In this document: piece after piece, positions 8,270 through 16,800 of the stretch | Numbering within the stretch: position 1 is the stretch's first letter | How the letters are laid out: each line of letters begins with the position of its first letter | DNA from: Pullichristensenella sp002068815 | GTDB lineage: Bacteria > Bacillota > Clostridia > Christensenellales > Aristaeellaceae | Length of the DNA stretch: 64,000 nt | Assembly (NCBI GenBank): GCA_040772885.1 | Contig: JAXGXF010000003.1 | Location: forward strand, 124,001-188,000 | Direction of reading: 5' to 3' | Position numbers and translations under genes: made by a program | The notes under the pieces: generated by a model | The model's input: the letters and a program-made list of their open reading frames with translations, nothing else | Databases searched by the model: none | What the model was told of the DNA's origin: nothing

Positions 8270-8455
8270 TTACCAGCTGGCCTTGCGCACTCCCGGAATC
8301 TGGCCCTTGTAGGCCAATTCGCGGAAGCAGATGCGGCACACGCCGTACTTGCGGAGAACCGCGTGCGGTCTCCCGCAGATGCGACAGCGGGTGTAGGCGC
8401 GGGTGGAGAACTTCGGCGTCCTCTGCTGCTTAACCTTCATGCTTGTCTTAGCCAC
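8270..8455 (-). CDS. rpsZ: 30S ribosomal protein S14, zinc type
   Basis: A short 61-residue S14 of the zinc-binding class (rpsZ/rpsN type Z) with ligands C24, C27, C40 and C43 in RCRICGRPHAVLRKYGVCRIC. It belongs to the head of the 30S subunit. It sits between rplE and rpsH in the spc operon, so it is the housekeeping copy and not a stress-induced zinc-independent paralogue. Confidence 0.97.
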   Translation of the reverse strand: MAKTSMKVKQQRTPKFSTRAYTRCRICGRPHAVLRKYGVCRICFRELAYKGQIPGVRKASW

Positions 8456-8474
8456 GCTGAATTTCCTCCTTCAA

Positions 8475-9017
8475 TCATGCCTGCTGGAACGGCATTCCGA
8501 GCAGTCGGAGCAGTTCCCTGGCTTCCTCGTCGGTCTTGGCGGTGGTGACGAAAATCATCTCCATGCCGCGGATCTTGTCCACCTTGTCGTATTCGATCTC
8601 GGGGAAGATCAGCTGCTCGCGCACGCCCAGCGAGTAGTTGCCGCGCCCGTCGAACGCCTTCTGGCTCACGCCGCGGAAGTCGCGCACACGGGGCAGGACG
8701 ATGCTAAGGAGCTTGTCGGTGAATTCGTACATCCGGTCGCCGCGAAGCGTCACCTTCGCGCCGACGTTCATGCCCGCGCGCAGCTTGAAGTTCGCGATGG
8801 ACTTCTTGGCCTTGGTCACCATCGGCTTCTGACCGGAGATGGTCGCAAGCTCGGTGACCGCCAGCTCGAGCGCCTTGGAGTTGTCCTTGCAGTCGCCCAG
8901 GCCCATGTTGATGACGACCTTTTCGAGCTTGGGGACCTCCATGATGTTGCGGTAGCCGAAGCGTTCCGTAAGCGCCGGGACGACTTCCTGGCGGTATTTA
9001 TCCTTTAATCTGGCCAC
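8475..9017 (-). CDS. rplE: 50S ribosomal protein L5 (GTG start)
   Basis: L5 binds 5S rRNA and the P-site tRNA elbow. The product is 180 residues from a GTG at 9017, reading (M)ARLKDKYRQEVVPALTERFG, with AAGGAGG about 8 bp upstream. An ATG 30 bp further up is in frame but lies before this ribosome site. Signatures: GDCKDNSKALELAV and LPRVRDFRGVSQKAFDGRGN. Confidence 0.96.
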   Translation of the reverse strand: MARLKDKYRQEVVPALTERFGYRNIMEVPKLEKVVINMGLGDCKDNSKALELAVTELATISGQKPMVTKAKKSIANFKLRAGMNVGAKVTLRGDRMYEFTDKLLSIVLPRVRDFRGVSQKAFDGRGNYSLGVREQLIFPEIEYDKVDKIRGMEMIFVTTAKTDEEARELLRLLGMPFQQA

Positions 9018-9036
9018 AGCGAATATCCTCCTTATT

Positions 9037-9375
9037 TCAGTTGCCAAGGCTCGCGCCGCACTTCTTGCAGATGCGAACCTTGCGCCGGGAGAGCTTGCCG
9101 TCGCCTTCGGTGAACTTGTGCCCGACGCGCGTGGGCTTGCCGCACTTGGGGCAGACGATCATGACCTTGCTGGCCGAGATCGCCGCTTCCTTGTCGACGA
9201 TGCCGCCGGGCATCCCCTCGCCGCGCGGCTTCTGATGGCGCTTGACCATCTTCACGCCCTCGACGATGACCCTGTTCGTCTCGGGGAAGGCCTTCTGGAC
9301 CTTGCCCTTTCGGCCCTGATCCGTTCCGGAGATCACGATGACGGTGTCGCCGGACTTGACATGCATGTTGCTCAT
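9037..9375 (-). CDS. rplX: 50S ribosomal protein L24 (four-cysteine form)
   Basis: L24 is an assembly-initiator protein of the 50S subunit. The 112-residue product has an N-terminal KOW motif (SGDTVIVISGTDQGRKGKV) and a C-terminal part with two CxxC pairs (C75/C78 and C103/C106) that could bind zinc, as in several Clostridia. An internal ATG at codon 4 is an alternative start. It lies between rplN and rplE. Confidence 0.97.
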   Translation of the reverse strand: MSNMHVKSGDTVIVISGTDQGRKGKVQKAFPETNRVIVEGVKMVKRHQKPRGEGMPGGIVDKEAAISASKVMIVCPKCGKPTRVGHKFTEGDGKLSRRKVRICKKCGASLGN

Positions 9376-9391
9376 TTGCTCGCGTCCTCCC

Positions 9392-9760
<369 letters not shown>

Positions 9761-9787
9761 TGTCGCTTTCCTCCTTGCCAGTATCGG

Positions 9788-10048
9788 TTACTTCGCCTTT
9801 TCGATGATCTCGACCAAGCGCCAACGCTTATCCTTCGAGAGCGGGCGGGTCTCCATGACGAGCACGGTGTCGCCGACGCCGCACGCGTTGTCCTCGTCGT
9901 GCGCCTTGAGCTTGGTCGTGCGGTTGAGGGTCTTTCCGTAAAGCGGGTGCTTAACGCGCGTGCGGATTTCGACCACGATGGTCTTGTCCATCTTGTCGGA
10001 GACCACAACGCCGGTGCGGGTCTTGCGGTTGCCTCTTGCTTCGGCCAT
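9788..10048 (-). CDS. rpsQ: 30S ribosomal protein S17
   Basis: Primary 16S-binding protein with an OB fold. The 86-residue product starts MAEARGNRKTRTGVVVSDKMD and contains the signature HDEDNACGVGDTVLVMETRPLSK (key stretch residues 45-70). It is in the usual rpmC-rpsQ-rplN order with GGAGG upstream. Confidence 0.98.
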   Translation of the reverse strand: MAEARGNRKTRTGVVVSDKMDKTIVVEIRTRVKHPLYGKTLNRTTKLKAHDEDNACGVGDTVLVMETRPLSKDKRWRLVEIIEKAK

Positions 10049-10069
10049 TTTCTGCTGCCTCCTTTCGCG

Positions 10070-10282
10070 TTACGCCTTTTGGGCCAGCTCGCGCTGGCGG
10101 ATGATGGTCCGGACACGGGCAATATCCTTCTTGCACTGCTTGAGCGCCGAGGTGTTTTGGAGCTGTCCGGTCGCCAGCTGGAAGCGCAGGTTGAAGAGCT
10201 CGCTCTTTTTGTCCTTCAGGTCGGTGTCGAGCTCGGCCAGGGTCTTCTGGTTGAGCGCCTTCATCTGTTCCTTGGTTTTCAC
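10070..10282 (-). CDS. rpmC: 50S ribosomal protein L29
   Basis: L29 lies at the polypeptide exit tunnel near L23 and helps bind SRP and trigger factor. The 70-residue product (MKTKEQMKALNQKTLAEL...) is an alpha-helical hairpin with the signature LFNLRFQLATGQLQNTSALKQ. It overlaps rplP by 4 bp (ATGA), implying coupled translation. Confidence 0.97.
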   Translation of the reverse strand: MKTKEQMKALNQKTLAELDTDLKDKKSELFNLRFQLATGQLQNTSALKQCKKDIARVRTIIRQRELAQKA

Positions 10283-10716
10283 TGCTCTTCACCACCATTC
10301 TGGGTTTCGGTTTCCTTCTTGATGAACTTCGTCTGGATCGGCAGCTTGTGCGCGGCAAGGCGGAGCGCCTCGCGCGCCAGGTCCTCGGTGATGCCGCCCA
10401 TCTCAAACAGCACGCGGCCGGGCTTGACCACCGCCACCCAGTATTCCGGCGCGCCCTTGCCGGAGCCCATGCGGGTCTCGGCGGGCTTCGCGGTCACGGG
10501 CTTGTCGGGGAAGATCTTGATCCAGACCTGGCCGCCGCGCTTGGTGCGGCGGGTCATGGCCTGGCGGGCCGCCTCGATCTGGTTCGACGTGATCCAGCCG
10601 GGCTCGGTGGCCACGATTCCGTATTCGCCATAGGCCAGGAAATTGCCGCGCTGGGCCTTGCCCTTCATACGACCGCGCATGGTCTTGCGGTGCTTCACTC
10701 TCTTGGGCATCAGCAT
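10279..10716 (-). CDS. rplP: 50S ribosomal protein L16
   Basis: L16 supports A-site tRNA and peptidyl-transferase centre assembly. The 145-residue product opens MLMPKRVKHRKTMRGRMKG and shows GEYGIVATEPGWITSNQIEAAR and the MGSGKGAPEYWVAVVKPGR motif. It is separated from rpsC by 3 bp and overlaps rpmC by 4 bp. Confidence 0.98.
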   Translation of the reverse strand: MLMPKRVKHRKTMRGRMKGKAQRGNFLAYGEYGIVATEPGWITSNQIEAARQAMTRRTKRGGQVWIKIFPDKPVTAKPAETRMGSGKGAPEYWVAVVKPGRVLFEMGGITEDLAREALRLAAHKLPIQTKFIKKETETQNGGEEQ

Positions 10717-10719
10717 GAC

Positions 10720-11409
10720 TTATTTCCCTCCTTCCGTTCTCTTTGGCTGGTTGGGCTGGGACTTGCGGGCCTTGGGAAGCACCTGTCCCTTGTAGATCCA
10801 CACCTTGACGCCGATGCGCCCGTAGGTGGTCTTCGCCTCGCAGAAGCCGTAGTCGATGTTCGCGCGCAGCGTCTGCAGCGGTATCGAGCCCTCGTGGTAG
10901 CCCTCGCTCCTGGCGATGTCCGCGCCGCCGAGTCTTCCGGCCACCATCGTCTTGATGCCCTTCGCGCCGGCCTTCATCGCGCGGCCGATCGTCTGCTTCA
11001 TCGCGCGGCGGAACGAGATGCGCTTTTCGAGCTGCTGCGCGATGTTCTCGGCGACCAGCTGCGCGTTCGTGTCCGGGTGCTTGATCTCCATGATGTCCAG
11101 CTGCACGGACGAGAGCGGCTTTCCGAGCATCTTCGCGATGTCGCTCTTGACCGCCTCCGCGCCGGCTCCTCCGCGGCCGATGACGATGCCGGGCTTCGCG
11201 GTGTAGATCGTCACCTGGACCTTCGTGTTCGTGCGCTGGATGTCGATGTGGGAGATGCCGGCCTGCAAAAGCTTCTCCTTCAACATCTTGCGGAGTTTGT
11301 AGTCCTCAATCAGGTAATTGGAAAAATCCTTTTTCCCAGCGTACCACTTGGTGCTCCAGTCAAGAATCACACCGACGCGTGCGCCGTGGGGATTAACTTT
11401 CTGACCCAT
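10720..11409 (-). CDS. rpsC: 30S ribosomal protein S3
   Basis: S3 lines the mRNA entry tunnel and has helicase-like activity. The 229-residue product has the N-terminal S3 segment (MGQKVNPHGARVGVI), a KH domain with the GxxG-type motif VIGRGGAGAEA, and the C-terminal S3 domain (RLGGADIARSEGYHEGSIPLQ). It sits between rplV and rplP. Confidence 0.98.
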   Translation of the reverse strand: MGQKVNPHGARVGVILDWSTKWYAGKKDFSNYLIEDYKLRKMLKEKLLQAGISHIDIQRTNTKVQVTIYTAKPGIVIGRGGAGAEAVKSDIAKMLGKPLSSVQLDIMEIKHPDTNAQLVAENIAQQLEKRISFRRAMKQTIGRAMKAGAKGIKTMVAGRLGGADIARSEGYHEGSIPLQTLRANIDYGFCEAKTTYGRIGVKVWIYKGQVLPKARKSQPNQPKRTEGGK

Positions 11410-11422
11410 TTTGTTCCCTCCC

Positions 11423-11809
11423 TCACTTCTTCTGGTCGAGCACGATGGTAATGTGGCTGGTGTGCTTCTTGATCAGGTCCGCGCGGCCGTGCGAGCGCGC
11501 CCAGAAACGCTTGAGCGTCGGGCCCTGGTTGGCGAACACCTCGGCCACGAACAGGCTCTGGCGGTCCATCTCCAGGTTGTTCTCGGCGTTGGCGATCGCG
11601 GAGATGAGGAGCTTTTCAACGACCGGGGCGGCCGCCTTGGGCGTATACATGAGGATTGCGAGCGCGTCGTCCACCTGCTTGCCGCGGATCAGATCGATCA
11701 CGATCTGGACCTTGCGGGGCGAGACGCGGACGTACTTTGCGCTGGCGTGCGGGCGCTTGTCGGCATTTGCCTTGCGCGCGGCGGCCTTCTGCTTTACACG
11801 GGTTGCCAT
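11423..11809 (-). CDS. rplV: 50S ribosomal protein L22
   Basis: L22 lines the nascent-chain exit tunnel; its long hairpin is a known macrolide-resistance site. The start was set at the ATG at 11809, giving 128 residues (MATRVKQKAAARKANADK...); the frame stays open upstream through rpsS but without L22 similarity. Signature: YVRVSPRKVQIVIDLIRGKQ and the hairpin segment near GPTLKRFWARSHGRAD. Confidence 0.97.
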   Translation of the reverse strand: MATRVKQKAAARKANADKRPHASAKYVRVSPRKVQIVIDLIRGKQVDDALAILMYTPKAAAPVVEKLLISAIANAENNLEMDRQSLFVAEVFANQGPTLKRFWARSHGRADLIKKHTSHITIVLDQKK

Positions 11810-11829
11810 AATCTCTCTCTCTCCTTCCG

Positions 11830-12108
11830 TTACTTGCGGGACGATGCTTTCTCTCCGGCGTGTCCCCGGAAGGTGCGCGTGGGGGCGAATTCGCCGAACT
11901 TGTGCCCGACCATGTCCTCGGTCACGTATACCGGCACGTGCTTGCGCCCGTCGTGGACGGCAACCGTATGGCCAACGAAATCCGGGAAGATCGTGGAGGC
12001 GCGGGACCAGGTTTTGAGAACCTTCTTGTCCCCGCTCTTGTTCATGTCCTGAATGCGCTTGAAAAGCGCCTCCTGAATATACGGACCCTTTTTGATCGAT
12101 CTGCTCAT
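11830..12108 (-). CDS. rpsS: 30S ribosomal protein S19
   Basis: S19 forms a complex with S13 in the 30S head. The 92-residue product starts MSRSIKKGPYIQEALFKRIQ and shows HTVAVHDGRKHVPVYVTEDM and GHKFGEFAPTRTFRGH, the family core. It lies between rplB and rplV. Confidence 0.98.
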   Translation of the reverse strand: MSRSIKKGPYIQEALFKRIQDMNKSGDKKVLKTWSRASTIFPDFVGHTVAVHDGRKHVPVYVTEDMVGHKFGEFAPTRTFRGHAGEKASSRK

Positions 12109-12132
12109 TGTTGGTTTGCCTCCTTTCAGGCG

Positions 12133-12969
<837 letters not shown>

Positions 12970-13050
12970 AATGATTTCTCCCCTTCGCTGCTTATTGGCT
13001 GCTTATCGGTGAGCCGAACCATTGTCTGCGTCCGGAGACGCGGGGGATTT

Positions 13051-13362
13051 TTACGCCTCTTCCGGCGCGGCCATGCCCTCGAAGAACTCGATGCCCTTAG
13101 AGCCCTTCTTGAGCGTCACGATGGCCTTTTTGCGCTCGGGGCGGCGGCCCTGCGTCTTGCCCTGGCGCTTGATCTTGCCAAGAATTCGCATCGTGTTGAC
13201 GCTCTCGACCTTGACGCCCTCGAAGGCAGACTCGACAGCCTTCTTGATCTCGGTCTTGTTCGCGTTGATCGCGACCTCGAAGGTGTACTTCTTCTCGGCC
13301 ATCGCGTCGTAGGACTTTTCGGTCAGGACCGGGCGGATGATGATGTCAAATGCGCTCTTCAC
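13051..13362 (-). CDS. rplW: 50S ribosomal protein L23
   Basis: L23 is the docking site for trigger factor and SRP at the tunnel exit. The 103-residue product starts MKSAFDIIIRPVLTEKSYD and contains TFEVAINANKTEIKKAVESAF and the internal R/K-rich loop GKIKRQGKTQGRRPERK. It overlaps rplD by 4 bp. The extension EFFEGMAAPEEA at the C-terminus is slightly longer than usual. Confidence 0.97.
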   Translation of the reverse strand: MKSAFDIIIRPVLTEKSYDAMAEKKYTFEVAINANKTEIKKAVESAFEGVKVESVNTMRILGKIKRQGKTQGRRPERKKAIVTLKKGSKGIEFFEGMAAPEEA

Positions 13363-13985
13363 TGTGCGTACACCTCCTCGACCTGTTTTACGGCGTCCTC
13401 GGCGATGATGAACTTGTCGCAGTCCAAGATGTCCACGACGTTCAGGGTTCCGACGTGGGTAACCTTGACGTTCGGGATGTTGTTCGCGGCGCGGACGATC
13501 GTGCTCTCCGGGTCGCGGGTGACGATCAGCGCCTTCTTCTCGGCGCCGAGCGCCTTGAGCATCTTCGCGACGAGCTTCGTCTTGGCTTCCTGAAGCTCGA
13601 GCTTATCGAGCACGACGAGCTCGTTGTCGTTGACCTTGCAGGTGAGCGCGCTCTTCATCGCGAGGCGGCGGATGGACTTGGGAACGCAGACCCTGTAGCT
13701 GCGGGGCTTCGGCGCGAATACGACGCCGCCGTGGGTGAACTGGGGGGCGCGGCGGCCGTGATGGCGCGCGTTGCCGGTGCCCTTCTGGCGATAGATCTTG
13801 CGGCCGCCGCCGCGGACTTCCGTGCGGGTGCGGGCCGACTGCGTGCCCTGGCGCTTCGCGTTCAAAATCGCGCGAACGACCGTGTGCATGGCGCTCACGT
13901 GCACTTCGGCGCCGAACACGTCGTCTGCGAGTTCCATCTCGCCGACCTGCGCGCCCTGCATGTTAAAAACCTTTACGTTAGGCAT
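13359..13985 (-). CDS. rplD: 50S ribosomal protein L4
   Basis: L4 reaches into the exit tunnel and, in enterics and Bacillus, controls the S10 operon by binding its leader. The 208-residue product has a globular domain and the extended loop RGGGRKIYRQKGTGNARHHG that contacts 23S rRNA. It overlaps rplW by 4 bp. The long leader ahead of rpsJ makes autoregulation by L4 plausible here but it is not shown. Confidence 0.97.
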   Translation of the reverse strand: MPNVKVFNMQGAQVGEMELADDVFGAEVHVSAMHTVVRAILNAKRQGTQSARTRTEVRGGGRKIYRQKGTGNARHHGRRAPQFTHGGVVFAPKPRSYRVCVPKSIRRLAMKSALTCKVNDNELVVLDKLELQEAKTKLVAKMLKALGAEKKALIVTRDPESTIVRAANNIPNVKVTHVGTLNVVDILDCDKFIIAEDAVKQVEEVYAQ

Positions 13986-13998
13986 TGTTGCGTCCTCC

Positions 13999-14640
13999 TT
14001 AACCCTTGACTGCGTTGCGGACCGTCACGAGGCTGCCGTTCGGGCCCGGGATCGCACCCTTTACCATAATCAGGTTGCGCTCGGCATCGACCTTGACGAC
14101 CTCGAGGTTCTGAATGGTCACGCGCTCGCCGCCGTACTGGCCGGCCATCTTCTTGTTCTTGAACACGCGGGACGGATCGGAGTTCGCGCTCAGGGAGCCG
14201 ACGCCCCTGTGGTACTTGGAGCCGTGGGCCATGGGGCCGGTGTGCTGGTTCCACCGCTGAATGACGCCGGTGAAGCCGCGGCCCTTGCTGGTTCCGACGG
14301 CGTCGACCTTCTCGCCCGCCTCGAACACATCGCACCGGATCGTGTCGCCGACATTGTAGCCGGACACGTCCTCAAACCGGAACTCGCGCAGATAGCGGGT
14401 CGGAGCAACCGCCGCCTTTTTAAAATGACCGAGCTCGGGCTTGTTGATAAGCTTCTTCGCCCTCTGCTCGGAGAGCTCGCCGAAGCCTACCTGAACCGCT
14501 TCGTAGCCGTCGGTTTTCGCGGTCTTGACCTGCGTCACAACGCAGGGGCCCGCCTCGACGACCGTGACCGGCACCAGACGCCCGTCCGGGAGAAAAATCT
14601 GGGTCATGCCGATCTTCTTGCCGAGAATTGCCTTCTTCAT
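13999..14640 (-). CDS. rplC: 50S ribosomal protein L3
   Basis: L3 is an early-assembly 50S protein reaching near the peptidyl-transferase centre. The 213-residue product starts MKKAILGKKIGMTQIFLPDG and shows GTSKGRGFTGVIQRWNQHTGP and HGSKYHRGVGSLSANSDPSRVF. It is second in the operon after rpsJ. Confidence 0.98.
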   Translation of the reverse strand: MKKAILGKKIGMTQIFLPDGRLVPVTVVEAGPCVVTQVKTAKTDGYEAVQVGFGELSEQRAKKLINKPELGHFKKAAVAPTRYLREFRFEDVSGYNVGDTIRCDVFEAGEKVDAVGTSKGRGFTGVIQRWNQHTGPMAHGSKYHRGVGSLSANSDPSRVFKNKKMAGQYGGERVTIQNLEVVKVDAERNLIMVKGAIPGPNGSLVTVRNAVKG

Positions 14641-14686
14641 CGTTGCACCTCTTTCATGTGATACGAAAACTCATGACTTACTGCTC

Positions 14687-14995
14687 TTACAGCTTGATCT
14701 CGATTTCCACGCCGGCCGGCAGGTCGAGCTTGGTCAGGGCGTCGACGGTCCGGGGAGTGGGCTGCAAAATGTCGATCAGCCGCTTGTGCGTGCGCATTTC
14801 GAACTGCTCGCGCGAGTCCTTGTGCTTGTGCGGCGAGCGCAGAATCGTGACGATCTCCTTCTCCGTGGGGAGCGGGATCGGACCCGAAACGCGGGAGCCG
14901 GTGCGCTTGACCGTCTCCACGATGCGCTGGGCGGACTGGTCGATGACGCTGTGCTCGTAAGCCTTGAGCTTGATGCGGATCTTTTGGCTTGCCAT
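14687..14995 (-). CDS. rpsJ: 30S ribosomal protein S10 (NusE)
   Basis: S10 is part of the 30S head and, as NusE, joins NusB and NusG in antitermination complexes. The start was set at the ATG at 14995, giving 102 residues (MASQKIRIKLKAYEHSVID...), the family length; a ribosome site GGAGG(G) precedes it. It is the first gene of the S10 operon, about 315 nt downstream of the predicted transcription start. Confidence 0.98.
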   Translation of the reverse strand: MASQKIRIKLKAYEHSVIDQSAQRIVETVKRTGSRVSGPIPLPTEKEIVTILRSPHKHKDSREQFEMRTHKRLIDILQPTPRTVDALTKLDLPAGVEIEIKL

Positions 14996-15310
14996 GTAGT
15001 TTACCCTCCTGTCGAACTCATGCACACGTTGCCGGGCGTGCGCTATTTTCTTTTTCCGCCGATCCCGGATTTTCTCCGAAACCGGCGCGCTCGACGGAAA
15101 ACTCCGTCGTCCGATCGCAAGGAAATTTTCCCTCAGAAAAATTCGTCCCGAAGGGGACTGATTTTGTCGATTCGAAGAATCGTCAAAATCACCTCGGACT
15201 GGTCTGCGAGAATTCCCGATTTCCGCCGGCAAGCGGCACCGCAACCTCTCGCTTCATCCCTTGCCAAACCCCGTAAACCACGCCTTTGGCATAGCTATCC
15301 CACAGGGCAG
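14996..15310 (-). promoter_or_regulatory. Long structured leader of the S10 operon
   Basis: About 315 nt of untranslated RNA would precede rpsJ. Reading the minus strand it contains a 14-bp inverted repeat with one internal mismatch and a 3-nt loop (15160-15190) and immediately after it a second hairpin GUCCC/GGGAC (15145-15158); both loops are UUC/CUUC rich. Neither is followed by a T-run. No credible ORF was seen. Long leaders with L4-binding hairpins are known ahead of S10 operons in Bacillus and enterics; whether this one is homologous is unproven. Confidence 0.55.
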
Positions 15311-15317
15311 CCCGTTT

Positions 15318-15346
15318 ATTATACACCAAGGAGCATTTCAATGCAA
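15318..15346 (-). promoter_or_regulatory. Promoter of the S10-spc-alpha operon
   Basis: On the minus strand TTGCAT (15346-15341), 17 bp, then TATAAT (15323-15318), a near-consensus sigma-A promoter. It points to rpsJ; the start of transcription would be near 15311. It is the only strong promoter recognised for the 15-kb ribosomal gene block. Confidence 0.8.
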
Positions 15347-15430
15347 ACGTGAATCGAATTCCCGAGGTAATTTGTTTGTTAAATTTTTTCAGAGCGGCCG
15401 GTTTTTCGCATCTCCGCGCGCCGGACGCGA

Positions 15431-15453
15431 TAAAAATCCCCGCCGGAGCGGGG
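15431..15453 (-). terminator. Rho-independent terminator after the MmcQ/YjbR gene
   Basis: On the minus strand CCCCGC-TCCG-GCGGGG followed by ATTTTTA, 8 bp past the stop codon at 15461. It would end the dnaE/glycosyltransferase/MmcQ transcript before the ribosomal promoter. Confidence 0.8.
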
Positions 15454-15460
15454 TTTGCGA

Positions 15461-15832
15461 TCAGCCTTCCCCCAGAATTTCCCTCCGCCGCTTCTTCGGC
15501 AGCTTCGCGAGGATCAGCCTGTAGGACTTTTCGCAGACATCCCGGAGTATGTATTCCGGAAGGGTTCCGTCGAGATAGACGCTGTTCCAGTGGCGCTTGT
15601 CCATATAGTATCCCGGAAACACGCTCGGAAATGTGGCGCGCAGGAGCTCCCCCTCGGTCGGCTCGAGCTTCAAGGTCACGATATAGTCCTCGCCGGCCTC
15701 GTTTTTGCAGACCGCGGCAAAGAGCTTTCCGTCGAGCATGTAGCGCGTCCAGCCCCACTCGGCCTTGAAATCCGAGTGCGCGCCGGGCTTTGCCGCGAGG
15801 CAGTCGTAGAGCCACGGGTAGTTGTTCGTCAT
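15461..15832 (-). CDS. MmcQ/YjbR family protein
   Basis: A 123-residue protein of the MmcQ/YjbR family (double-wing fold related to CyaY-like DNA-binding proteins; cellular role not established). Visible family features are the N-terminal helix, KAEWGWTRYMLDGKLFAAVC, LKLEPTEGELLRATFPSVFPGYYMDKRHWNSV (residues about 54-85) and the C-terminal helix ILRDVCEKSYRLILAKLPKKRR. It overlaps the upstream glycosyltransferase gene by 4 bp (ATGA) and is last in its operon, followed by a terminator. Confidence 0.88.
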   Translation of the reverse strand: MTNNYPWLYDCLAAKPGAHSDFKAEWGWTRYMLDGKLFAAVCKNEAGEDYIVTLKLEPTEGELLRATFPSVFPGYYMDKRHWNSVYLDGTLPEYILRDVCEKSYRLILAKLPKKRRREILGEG

Positions 15833-16776
15833 CGCCTGTATTCCTCCAGGATGAACTTCGGGCGGCGCTTCGTCTCCATGTAGATCTTCCCGATGTACTC
15901 GCCGATCAGCCCGAGCGCGATCAGCTGCATGCCGCCGAGCAGCCAGATCGACATCATCAAGGACGGCCAGCCGGCGGCGCTCTGCCCGCCGATCAGCGAG
16001 GCGACCACGTACACGGCCATCGCAACGCCCAGCAGCGCGCAGACGACCCCGAGCAGCGTCACGAACCGTATCGGCCTGTTCGAGAACGACGTGATGCCCT
16101 CGACCGCGAACGCGACCATCTTCTTGAACGGGTACTTCGACTCGCCCGCGACGCGCTCGCCGCGCTCGTAGTAGACCTCGGCGGTCCTGAACCCGAGCAG
16201 CGGCACCATGCCGCGCAGGAACATGTTGACCTCGCCGAACTGCATCAGCGCCTCGACCGCGCGCCGGGACAAAAGCCGGTAGTCCGCGGCGTTGTAGACC
16301 AATTCGACGCCGAGCTTCTTCATGACCTTGTAGAACCCCTGCGCGCTCGATCGCTTAAACGTCGAGTCCGTCTCGCGGCTCTTCCTGACGCCGTAGACGA
16401 CGTCGCAGCCCTCTTTAAATTTCTCCAGAAAGCCGTAGATCGCGTTCACGTCGTCCTGCAGATCGGCGTCGATCGTGACGAGCGCGTCGCACTTCTCGCA
16501 CACCGTCGCCATGCCCGCCCACAGCGCGTTCATGTGGCCGGCGTTGTGCGCGAGCTTCACGCCCTCGAACCGCTTGTCGAAGCCGTTCAGCGTGCAGATG
16601 ACCTTCCAGGTGTTGTCGCGGCTGCCGTCGTCGACGAGCGCGATCCTGCTCTCGGGCGAGATCAACCCCTTCTCCACCATGTCGTCGGTCAGCGCGCGCA
16701 GCCGGTCCGCGGTGATGGGCAGCGCCTCCTCCTCGTTAAAGCAGGGAACGACGATGTAAAGTACCGGTGCGTCCAT
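15829..16776 (-). CDS. Family 2 glycosyltransferase, membrane-anchored (GtrB/DPM-like)
   Basis: A 315-residue enzyme with an N-terminal GT-A fold (VLYIVVPCFNEEEALP; VTIDADLQDD carrying the DXD-like metal site; RKSRETDS) and two C-terminal membrane helices followed by LIGEYIGKIYMETKRRPKFI. This architecture fits polyprenyl-phosphate glucosyl/mannosyl/GlcNAc transferases of the GtrB/ArnC type that load sugars on undecaprenyl phosphate. The ATG at 16776 (MDAPVLY) has GGAGGAG 6 bp upstream and is preferred over an ATG 15 bp earlier. The exact donor sugar cannot be told from sequence. Confidence 0.9.
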   Translation of the reverse strand: MDAPVLYIVVPCFNEEEALPITADRLRALTDDMVEKGLISPESRIALVDDGSRDNTWKVICTLNGFDKRFEGVKLAHNAGHMNALWAGMATVCEKCDALVTIDADLQDDVNAIYGFLEKFKEGCDVVYGVRKSRETDSTFKRSSAQGFYKVMKKLGVELVYNAADYRLLSRRAVEALMQFGEVNMFLRGMVPLLGFRTAEVYYERGERVAGESKYPFKKMVAFAVEGITSFSNRPIRFVTLLGVVCALLGVAMAVYVVASLIGGQSAAGWPSLMMSIWLLGGMQLIALGLIGEYIGKIYMETKRRPKFILEEYRR

Positions 16777-16800
16777 TGCGCTCTCCTCCATTGTCCATTC

